64,000 bases of DNA, from NCBI RefSeq assembly GCF_020085105.1, contig NC_058052.1:15595233-15659232 (forward strand), read 5' to 3'. Within the stretch, counting starts at the first letter, position 1. Every line of letters begins with the position of its first letter. Positions 49,265 to 61,300 of this stretch are shown here, piece by piece. The position numbers were made by a program, and so were the translations under genes. Source of the stretch: Siniperca chuatsi. Lineage: Eukaryota; Chordata; Actinopteri; Centrarchiformes; Sinipercidae. The notes under the pieces are model-generated. The model was not told the origin of the DNA. It saw only the letters and a list, made by a program, of their open reading frames with translations, and ran no database searches.

Positions 49265-49980
49265 ATGGTCACCTGGAGAACAAATGAGGTGGCACTAATA
49301 CTCCGGATGTCAGCGAGGCGGACCAGCGAGCGTGTGTCCGAGCTCATCCGGCACAACATGGACACAGCAGGTAACGCTGTCACACTTTAAACGCAATGTC
49401 ATGATGTTACACTTGTTTCACAGGCGTTTTGTAACGTTTCACGGTTCAAAGTATCCACAGGGACAAGTTTAGACTGACGCAAGACGCGTTAAAGTTTACC
49501 GATACCTCTCGGAACAATGTCAATAAGTAGTCCAGAAGTTTAGTTAATGTAAATGAATAGATGATACTTAACTGTCAGAACCAGGCCACTTGTTTATCTA
49601 TACTGTCTCTTAGTCGCTGTCCATGGTGCTGATTGGTAGTAAAACTCTGGTGAGGTTCAATGAGAGGACAACGTTACTTATAGTGTATTTTATTTTATTC
49701 TGTTCAAGATCTCAGGTCATAACTGTATTAAAAATGGGGGAGTTTCTATTTTCCCATCTGGAACTTCTGAGCCCGCATTACTCATCACAGCATTTTCTTC
49801 TCACAACAGATATCCATTTAATTAAACATGACCTGAGGGGAATCACCATGCACCGCTGATTTCTGTGTAGACAGGCCTGCAGCCTCTCAGCTGAAGCAAG
49901 GGGACACAGGCACCATGGGCTCTATGGAGATGGATTCAGAGGTTGCGAAGGAAACTAGTGGATTATACCAACTTCTGTAA
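49265..49980 (+). other. Candidate 71-residue split ORF or pdzd7 5' exons
   Basis: An ATG at 49265 opens MVTWRTNEVALILRMSARRT and continues to GCA G|gtaacg at 49370. The next good acceptor (ttctgtgtag, 49870) continues in frame through DRPAASQLKQGDTG to TAA at 49980, 71 residues in total. No family is recognised. The same exon end is also in phase with the pdzd7 exon at 51396. It may be a uORF in the pdzd7 leader, an alternative pdzd7 N-terminus, or chance. Confidence 0.35.
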
Positions 49981-50385
49981 CCTACAAAGAAAATGAGGAT
50001 TCCACAGTTCAATCATGGAGCACTGCTGCCATCCTTTTAAAATATAGTTTGTGTTAACTTGGGGTTTTTCTATGTCACAATTTCTCCTTTGGATCTTGGA
50101 TTCTTTTATTAAGCTTTACTTTTAGTCTGAAACAATTTTCAATGAAGATCCGGGATGTTACCTACAGCTTTGTAAGTTGCCTGCTCCAGTGGGGACCAAC
50201 TCCAGCATTTTATCATCCACTTTGGACCAGCAGGGGCAAGCCTGGTAAAAAACGTCCAGTTCCCCACCACACTTGTCCCCCACCTCCTTTCCCCAAATCC
50301 CAGGCTGCACCTCTTCCATCCTGACAGCAGAGCCCAGATGTCCTCCTGTCTGGATGACTAAGGGAAGAAGTGCCAGACACATAGC

Positions 50386-52268
50386 ATGGCTCGCTCCTCT
50401 CACCCCTCTGGCTGGAGGGAGATGACGAATGGAGGGGGGCACCCCCACTTCAACAATGGAGGCCAGACTGGGGGTTCCCACAGCACCACACGCTACATGC
50501 TAAAGAAACAGCACCGCCACAGAAACAGGTCCTCCTCACCAATGGGGAGGGTCATTCTCATCAACGCACCTGTTGATGGTGAGTCCGGGACATTATAACA
50601 GTCTTCTGTTACGATGGTAACACACACAGTGCCACTGGCAGCAGAGGCACACTCAGGATATTCGGTCAGTCAAAAAGCCAAGTTTAGAGTGTAGAGCAAG
50701 GTGATATATTATTAATGATCCGATATACTGTACTGTAGATACTAGAGCAAATGATTAGTTGATGAATTGTTTAATCAATAGACACAACATTAATCAGCAA
50801 CAATTTTGATAGTCGATTACTCATCTAATTTAAAAAAAAAAAAAAATCAAAAAATGCAGTGGTTCTGGTTCCTAAAATGTAAATATTTGCTGTTTTTTTG
50901 CTGAATATCTTTGGGTTTTACACTGTTGATCAGACCAAACAAGCAATTTGAAGACATCACTTTTGGCTTTGGTAACTTTTACAAACTAAACAATTAATCA
51001 ATTATTCAAGAACATAATTGGCAGATTAATTGATAATGTAAATAATTGTTAGTTGCAGACCTAGTAGATACCACACAGGTATACATGAATATCTTAGTGA
51101 CTCATTGTCGAAAAACTTTGAAAACCAAGAAAAATGAAATAATATTTCTAGTTTTGAGGATTTGGCATGAAATATTGATGTTTCAGTACTTTTTACCCAA
51201 CAGTAATTGAGAAAATGGATTTGAAGAAAACAATTTATATTGTTTATCAATAATTTCCACAAATAATTTGGTTTTCATTCAGTTTTGAATTTTCAAACCT
51301 TATTTTCTCGTGACACAATCCTTGTCAATGGTGGACTGTGCAGACCTTTGTGGCGGGTACATGTCAGTGTGCTTTGTGGTTTTGTGTGTCTGCAGGAGGG
51401 GATGACAGTGAAGACATTCATACAGTGACAGTAGATAAGAGTCCAGATGGGCGTCTGGGTTTCAGTGTCCGCGGGGGCTCTGAACACGGACTCGGCATAT
51501 TTGTCAGCAAGGTGGAGGACGACAGCTCTGCAGGTTAGGAGGAAGTGTGTGTGTGTCTTTGTGAATGTGTTTCTTGAGCTTATTTTTCAGCGTGCTTACA
51601 TCTGGGCATGTGCTCTTTTGTTTCCGTGTGACATTTACTCTTGTGCATCATGCTGAGTTCCACCTCTGTCTGCAGCACAGGCTGGGCTGACTGTGGGCGA
51701 TAAGCTGGTGGAGGTGAACGGGGTCAGCCTGGAGACCATCACCATGAGCAGCGCTGTGAAGGTCCTGACGGGCAACAACAGGCTGAGGATGGTGGTGAGA
51801 CGGGTGGGCAAGATCCCCGGCATCCGCTACTCCAAGGAGAAGACCACATGGTGAGGCCAAACAACTCAGAGGTGCTTCTTAATACAGGTTGTGTCAATGT
51901 GAATAAGGCTGCCAAAAATGATATCCTACATCTAATCTACAATTAAATATTGACACAACATAGTTAATTTAACAACTTTACCAAACAGTAACTGTATATT
52001 ATCACTGTATATACACACCTTGTTTTTACCACCGCTGACCTTTGCATGGTTCTTGTTTTGTGAAGTCTTGTCACTTGACTGTAGCTCACACTGGTTATCT
52101 TTCTTTTGGGATATATTGTATCTTGGTTTCATGTGGCAGCAGTGGATGGATTACAGCTGTGACCTTTATGGCTATTTGATTAACCGATACTGACAGACCT
52201 GAGCTCAGTGGAGAAAGAAAAAGCAGTGTATGCAAATGTTTTCATGTGTGCATATATGTCCTCTTTTG

Positions 52269-52310
<42 letters not shown>

Positions 52311-55300
52311 GGTGGATCTGATTCACCGGCGGATGGTGGTGGAGGAGAGCGGTCACACACCGTCAGATGCCAGTTCAGACAGCGCTCTGCGCAGGATCGT
52401 ACATCTCTTCACCACGTCAGATGACTACTGTCTGGGCTTCAACATCAGAGGAGGCAAAGAGTTTGGACTGGGAATTTATGTTTCTAAGTATGAACCAAGT
52501 GTGGTTTGAAACACGTTCCGCTAATGCTTGTTTTACACCTGAGGAGGCCCTCATCATCAGATAAACAACAATTATTCAGGGTGGTGCAGTGTGTGCCTGC
52601 AGTAGAACCCAGGTTCAACCCACCCTGTCGAAGTGTCCTTGAGCAAGAACGAGGAGGGGGGGGGGATGAGACAGAATTTTCCTACAGGAATTAAATATCA
52701 CATCATAATCTCATTTGCAGTTTTTTCTTCTGTTTTTGCATTAGATCAAAGCAAACAGGCTTCAATTAGAAGGTTGTGGCAGGTGAATTGTGTTGACTTC
52801 ATTGCCATTAACAAAAGTTTTTGAGAAACTGCTTTGATGAGCTTGTAGTGTGAATAAGACAAACAGGATAACATTTAACACCACACACACAACTAATGCT
52901 GAGTGAGACAAAAAAATACAAATGATTAATGTGAAATAAAGATATCATAATTAAATGCAGAGTAGAAAATGAAATAAAAGTGTTACTTGATATAAGGTAT
53001 GACCTTATACTGTAAGTGCCCACAGTTTATTCAGGAAATGTACTTCTTTTGAACTGCTCAGGTTTAATAGACATCTATATCTCCTGTGTCTATGTGTATT
53101 TGTATGTTTATGCATACATCTTTATACATTTTCTCTTCAGGTTGGACCCAGGTGGGCTTGCAGAACAGCATGGCATCAAAATGGGCGATCAAATCCTTGC
53201 AGCCAACGGGGTCAGCTTTGATTACATCACCCATAGCAATGCAGTCGAGGTCCTGAAGAGCCACACCCATGTCATGCTGACCATCAGGGTGAGAGACAAT
53301 TTTACAGATAAACTTCAAATTCAAAGCTGCACTAATCAGTAGTTTTTATATTAATAATGGATCAAATTAGTGTGTGTAGTGTGAAAGGGTTTGCTTGTAA
53401 TGACGAATGAGCTCCAAATTCTGCAGTTCACCTCAGCTCTACGGCACATTTTAGCCTCTTTAAGCTCATATTAGTTTTTTTGGCCCGCAACTTCAGTGTT
53501 TTGGTAAACTCTCATCCCTGTTTTCAGCTAAAAAGCTCTAAAAACCCACTGTACACTACCTGCTCAGCACCAAACAGCAGACAGACACGGTTAGTGTCTA
53601 TCTGGTGAATATAGTGAAGCATTTAGCAGCTGAAGAGCCAGATATTTCCCTCAGGACTTGGTGGAGAACAAAACAGAGCTAAAAGGAGAGTGAATATTGG
53701 ACATTCATCTGGTGAACAGAAACAAGGCCCCAAATGAATGCTGATGTTGCTCCATTTACACGTCTGCTGGATGTGTAAATAAGCAACACCTTAACCACAT
53801 CAACAATCCAAAAAATCTGTTAATGCAGGCTTAAGTCTGATTTCAGAAATGTGTCCCCTTGGTCCTTTACACATCTGTGGTGCAGTGTTGTGTGGCAGTG
53901 TTAATCATTTGCTCAGGTTTAAACTTCACAATTGACTTGGAGCTTTAAGTGCTGTGACACAATGATAAATGTTACAGTGTGTTAAACAACACCAGCTCCT
54001 CTCAGGAGGGGAGCACAGCAGAGCAGACAGCTGGCTTACAGCCCTTGAATTCCTGTGTACGTATGCATGTGTGCAAGGCTGTGCCACTTAACCTGTGTCA
54101 TTTTTAGATAAAGGAATAGTGTGTATGAATGGGCATTTGTGTTGTGCAGTGTGTTTGACTGTGTGTATGTGTGCTCTCTTAGCTCTCTTAACATTGCTGC
54201 ATGCTCATTTTACTCCTCTGATCTCAGGTTCCACGTGTGAAAAACAGCCAGGGACAACGTTCATTATTCAAAGGCAGTCAGGGATCAGGTTATAATCAAC
54301 AGAACGTCTAATTTTATGTCTTCCTTCTGTCTTGTATTAGACCCATTTGTGGTTCAGAGTCACGCATAGTGGAACCAGGGTTAATTTTAGCAATTTAACT
54401 CTTACACCTGGGCATCCAAGGCTTTTGTGGAACATTGTAGATGTAACCTTGAGTGTCTTCTCTTTGACATATCGGATATCGGACACTAATTCCTGGAAAT
54501 GGCTCCTTCCTTTAAAGAACATTGCCTAGAGCAGTGGTTGCCACACCTTTGTAAATCACGGCACCTCTTCATAGTTTTTTTTCATGGCACCCCCTCATGC
54601 CGACTCCCACCCACAACACATGCACATGCACCGTGCTCAGCTAAAATGAGATCGTGGATATCTGTTGTAAGGATTCTTTTAACAAACTAACAAAGCAATT
54701 AACATTGATGTAACATATGTGACATACAGTATATGGACTAATAAAAATGAAATAATAGAGGCCTAAAAGAAGTCAACAGCTTTAGGCTATGTTTCTGTGC
54801 AGAATTGAAGATATCTAAGAAAGTGCAACCTGGAAATGTCAGTCGGTCCACCACTTTGGTCATCACTGAAATATCATGGGTCCTAGAGGATGAATCCTAA
54901 TGACTTTGGTGATCCCCTGACTTTTCCTCTAGCACCACCATGAGATTCATATTTGTGGTTTTGAGTTAAATGCCTTAACAATTAGTGGATGGATTGGCAT
55001 GAAATTTGATACATACATTCAGGTTTCCCTCAGGATGAATTGTAATAACTTTGGTGATCCCTTAACTTTTCTCATCTAGCACCAACATTGTAACACCTGC
55101 AAAACTAATGGCATTCCCATCAGCCTTAGCTGTACTTTGTGTTTTGTGCTATTAGCATGGTAACATGTTAAACTATTATGGTGAACATGGTAAACATAAC
55201 ACACATTGTCATTGTGAGCATGTTAGCATGCTGACATTAGCATTTAGTTCAAAGCACCAATGTGCCCAAGTATAGTTTCACAGAGCTGCCAGTGTGGCTG

Positions 55301-58300
55301 TAGATGCTTGTTCATTTATTCCAGTGAACAGAAAACAAGCTCACACAAATATGATGTTGGGAACTGCAATGCAACTGTGAATTTGGACAATGTATATATC
55401 TGTGTCCAACAAGTAGCCAAAACCTACAATATTAAAAATGTACCGTAAAAATAAATGTAAATCAACAAATTTTAGCTTAAAACTTGACAGCTGATATTCA
55501 AGGAAACATAGAGATTCAACTTCATAAGCATCAAGTGTAGTGTGTGCAATTTGTAGTTTGTTGACTGTTTATGTTCTTTTTCAATATTTCGTGTTTCTGC
55601 ACTTCAACAGGAAGCTGGGAGATATCCTGCATACAAGGAGATGGTGGCAGAATATGGCTGGCTCGACAAACGTATGTTGACTATTCCAAAAGTCTGTTTA
55701 TCACAAAATATGATTTTACAAGATTGAGACAGTGTTTAAGATGAGTTTTTAAAGAGATGATGTCTTCAACAGTAGTGTGAAAAGAATTACCTGCACCTAA
55801 CGAAATATTGTAGTACAAAATAATGAAGATGTGACCTGGTGATTTGGAGTTTTTCACAGTAATTTCCGTTTGCAAAGCCACATGCTGGATTCTACTTGGA
55901 AATCCTATATAAAAAAGTGGAACACTGGCCACATGTAGCCTACTTATACTAAAACCCTGTCATTCAATTTCTTCACAGGATTCAAATTCCTTGTTTTTCA
56001 GTTTGAAATGAGTAATTCTGAACAGGGATTAATTCAGTGTACTCAAAGGCAGCTCAGTCGTCTGGAACAGAGCATGACCTGACATCTGAGTCAAGACGCA
56101 GAGTCAAAACAAGACAGAAGAATTCCTGGTTCATTGTTCTGTCTCTCAAAAGTTTAGAGGATTAACAGGACATGAGGGCAGACAGTTTTTGATCCAAACA
56201 AAGCAGAAGCTTCCTGTGCAAATCTTATTCACTGTGTACAGCAGCTTGTGTGTGTGTCTTGTGCTCAAGTATAGCTCTTGGTTTCATAAGGTATTGCACT
56301 TGCACAATCATATTTTAAACACACTCTAATCCCCATACTTCATTCTAATTATGGATTGTCTTCTACAGTGGCTAATGGGGGCCCTGCACCATCCTCCCAG
56401 GGTTCAGACTCCAACTCCTCTGCCTCCTCGCTGTCCTCCAGCACCCCTCTCAGCTCCCTCAGTGGTCTCTCCCAGGTCCTTTTCCCTCCTGTCTTTGGCT
56501 CCGAGATGGTAGACGTCGCCATCTCCACAGAGGACCGCTCCCGACGTCCAAGCACCGCCGAGCGAACTGCTGACACCGCCATACAGACTGACCCTGACCC
56601 TCCAAACTACCTGGACCACCCCTCGCCTAATGGGTCGTACCCCGACAGGCTGGTCACCACAGAAACCAGCAGGACTGTAGGTGCCACATTGCTGCTGAAG
56701 GACACAGTCATACGTGGGAAAGGGGAAGGTCCAAGGGAGATGGCAGGAGCTAGGGAAGGAGGGCGGGGACATACGAGGACGCTGTCTTCTGGGGACCAGG
56801 AAGTAGTGAAACACTCACCTAAGACGGCAGCGCTGATGGCCCTGAGCAGACCACGCAAGCCAATCAGACGTTCCCAGAGCCACATCACTGTGTCAGGTGA
56901 GACCTGCAGGCACTGGGATTGTAAGGAGAGTGAAACTGTGGATGTAACCTTGCTTTATAGACTTAGGTATAATATTAATTAAAGAAACATATGTTTTTTT
57001 TATTCAAGGTAGATATGTTGGCTGATACAGACCTGAAACAGTGTTTCCATTACATAGTTTTTCCAACAGAGAACACTGACAAGTTTATTTTTTAACTGCA
57101 AAATGTCCAGGAGATTTCTTGGTCACATTTCTTTAGAAATCACTAATTTAATTTAACACTAATTTAACACTAATTTATCAAAAATATTTCTTTGTGTTAT
57201 GTGTTTATGTACAAACAAAACTAAAACAAGAGTACAGCCAAGCTAGCGGCTCTGTGAGGCTATAATGCTAATTGTAAAGAAAACCAAACTGTTAGATGGA
57301 TAAAAGTTGAGGTACAAAATTTGTTTTTGATCTATAGCAGCTGTGGTTAATTAAATATAATAAATGGCCAGAAGGTGGCATTGAAAATGAGCATTTAAGT
57401 GTTCAGAGATGTGCGTGGCAATATTGCATAGTTTATTTGTGTGAGGATGGTGTAAGCAGAAAGGTCAATTTCAGGTCACTTGATGTGAAAAATTAGCTAT
57501 AGAGATGTAAGACAGTCTTTCTTTCTTTCATCTTTTCTCTATGTATGGTACTGGTTGTCATTTCTGTATAGTTTAAAAATCATAAACATGTTTTCATCAG
57601 TGCAAAGCAGTACTTAACACGAAGTACAAGATGAGGCTGATGAGAATGTCATTCATTGTTATGGCATTTGGTCATAAATCAAAGTATTGGACACATTTTT
57701 ACCTGGTGATGGTGCTAGGATCATCAAAGTTCACAACGACCATGACTGTACAAGTTTGTACCAGTTGTGTTTGAGATATTTTAGTTTGGAAAGTGGTGGA
57801 CTGATTGATTGACATTACCATCTCCAGAGCCACTCTGTATTGTGGTTGTTGATTATATAGTGGCAGTATCATCCATCTCAGTTGAGAAATCAACCTCTTC
57901 AGAATCAGGGCCCGGTGAGTATTGCAGCCACAATCAGGTTCAGTTCTTTAGCTGATCTTTGTGACAGTACCTGCATTCACTGTGTAATGAGATCCACTCT
58001 TAAACCCTCCAGAGATCTTTCTGCAGGGCATCAGTCAATTTAATGACCCCTCATCCTTCTATCACTCCAGTGAACAAGAACTTCCAGACTCCACATGGCT
58101 GAATTTGTCCAAGAGCACAAAGTTAACACAGACTCAAGATTAATCACTGCCCTTTACTCTCACTTGTTGTACCTCAGTGAGAAATGAATAAGAACAAGCA
58201 TATGGAGAAATATCCATCCAAGCCTTGGCGGGGCTGTTGAGTTATTAGCCTTTCCTTTTCAATTTATCCAGCTCATTCATACCTCCAGGACCTGGCGGGG

Positions 58301-61300
58301 GGCTTGGGGCGAAGCCCAGGGCTAATTGGACATTTGTTATGTAAGCTGGAGCACTTCGCTGTAGTGTTCTCAATAGATGGGGTTGTGTTGAGGTTGATGT
58401 AGCTGCAATTCATCAGTATTACTGTGTTACTTTCCACGGTGGCAGATTTACTGCAGTGAACAGAGGAGCTGACTGGAAGAGATATGAACTGTCTGTACTC
58501 ATAGTAGAGAGTGTGTATCACCCACTGTTATTGGCCAACAGTTAAGCATGGAGCAGTGCAAAGCCTAATGAATTACATTTTCAACACTATACACAGAGAT
58601 GCAGAATGTCCTATTCTTGCTGTGGTTCAATGCCACTTATGGAAGATTTTTGTATAAACAAGATAGAACTGCAGCAAAGATGACATGTAACTGCCTGCTC
58701 TTGATTAGTTAGACTTAGTTAAGTTTGTTTAGTTGAATTACTAATTACTAATCAGTCGTATTTCACAGCATTTGGTTGTAAAAATGTATCTGCATTGACT
58801 ACATATGTTGATGTAGAGGATACTTAGCAATGAATACCATTTTGTCTTCTTTTTTTCCACCTTTAGAGGACAGACAAAAGAAGAAGAGGCAACAGAAGCA
58901 GAGGAGCTCGGTAGAGGGTAAAACCAGCCTGCAGCGATCTAAAACCTTTGTCAACCTGTTATTTAAGAGAGACCGTAAAGACAAGAGTCGCTCCAAGTCA
59001 CCGTCTCACCATGCTGACAAAGGTGAGGGCACAGTCACAGGACATTTTTATCTTTCCTGGCATATATTCTGCATCCCACAGAGCAAAATAAATAGTTTTG
59101 ACCGAATTGCCTGAATTTCATTTCACTTAATTTATTATATTTGAATCATTGAACAAATCGGAGATATGGGCAGCGATTCAGAGATCTTTCTGATTATACT
59201 GTATTATATATTTTATTATATATATATTATACTTCTGGCATTTGGGGGTTCAAGTCCGTCACAGTGCTGTTCGCTCATTTCTGGGAGTTCATAAGTTTAC
59301 ATCAGTTTTGCATGCACATCCCTGGGTTTGTGAGGTGATTAATTCATGTTTTTATTTTTCAACAAATTCCAAAAACAGGTTCCAGTGTAATATTCATGAT
59401 GCTCAGCGAAACGTGGTCTGTTGATGTTTGGTACACACCTAAATTCCGAACATATTGTCCCATGACTACATATTTGAAGCAGAATTTAACCAAAAGTCAA
59501 ATCCCTTTGCAATCTCTTATGATTATGTGCACAGTTTCCTTATGATTATATCTATAGAAACAGTCAGATTTACTGGTCTCTGTGATGAGAAAAGACTTTT
59601 TCTTATGTGCTTTAGGTGAGACTGAAGATAAAGTTCATTTCATGTTTTATTTCTTAATTATATGTTGATTTAAGAGCTACATTTTTCAGTAAAATGTCTT
59701 TTGTCTGCAATGTAATGTTATATGTAAGGAGACATGTTCTTGTCTGACAAATGTTTCGCCACTGCAATAGTATTTGTGGTGTCTTATAAGTCCATATGGG
59801 CAGGGCACTTGCACGTGCATGGCAACCTGACAACACACACAAAACTCATGGCACTGTCATTGGCACATGCTCCAAAAATAACCATTGTAGCAAATTATTT
59901 AGCGTTGCATCCACTGAATCTCTAAATGTAATTAATTTCAAGATAGACTAATACATTTTTTAAAAATGTTTACTTGTCTGTAAGGTCATTTCATTTGATT
60001 TGAGAATGTTCTTGAAATCAGTGACCAATAGTATTAAGGTAATAATAAGGTAATGAATAATCCAAGAAAAGTCTTGAACTGTATCTGATGCCATCTGCAG
60101 CTGTTCTTGTTTGCATCGTGTTTATTTCAGTCTTCAATTTCTTAGGTAAAGAGCGGGGTCGTCCCTTCCAGCTCTTGACCTCCCCGAGGGAATCCCGTGC
60201 TGGGGTTAAAGACAGTAGCCCGCTGCCCCGACCCGAGACCCTGCAGCACGTGGAGGATATGGCAAAGAAACTGCTCATCCAGGATGAGGTGGCTGCTGTG
60301 ATGAGACACTGTCGGCGGGTGAGTTCCCGATCTGAAATTACCATCTCTAACACCACAGCGGCACTCTCCTGTGTGTGTTTTATCCTCTCACAGAATGAAA
60401 ATCAGCCGGACTACTTACTAAGTTTGCACTACTGTTCCCTGTGTCTCTGAGTGTCCTTTAGTGATAGATGTGTCTGACAGCGGCTGTGACAAAGGACTGA
60501 TTTGGCCTGTCATTTATGATTAGGATTAAATATCAGCCATCATTTGATCCCCTTGTCTCTCTCGGCCCATCTCACACTCATCAGCCAGTTTCAGGGGATC
60601 AGCTCCTTGGCCGGCCCTTTGCCACCACTGCAGAAGATATCGAGTCTACTTGCCTGTTAATACAGTAATTAAATACCAAAGACTGAAAACGGCAGAGTGT
60701 AGTGGTGTTCTTGGAAAAGTAAATATTTAATGTACACAGCATATCACCTCCCAATCATGAAAATTGACTGTCATGTCTTGAGGCAACTGTTTTCACTGGT
60801 TGAGTAGTACTCCTTGTGACAAATAAAATTAACTTCAAGTGTAAAATCTGTGGAGTGCTGCTTTAAAAGTCAGAAAACAACCTGATGGAGACCTTTTCAT
60901 ATAGACACAACAACACTAGGTTCTTCTTATTACTCTCCTCTAATTTGTGTACAAATCTAATCCTTCTCTTAGTTTTTGTCAGACAGCGTGATTGAGGATT
61001 TAGTACGTCCCCTTTTGGCAATCTTGGACAAGCCAGAGAAACTACTACTTCTCAGAGAAATAAGGTGAGATACATAGAGTACATGTAGAGTATAATACTG
61101 ATTTTATATGTATACATGCTGTATAAGTATGTGTAAGTATGTTTGTGAGTAAATCTAACCGACTCTGATCATATCCTCTGCAGAATGCTGATACCTACGA
61201 CTGAGGTGAGTCGGTTTGACAGCATGGTCACGCCCTTTGAGCTGGAGGCGTACGATATTCTCAAGAGTCGCTCTGGTAAGCAGAGGAATGTACTTAACAT

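Noticed and set aside
56349-56888. Minus-strand ORFs of 77-136 residues
   Set aside because: Shadows of the Ser/Pro-rich pdzd7 exon 56369-56896; they share no motif with known proteins.
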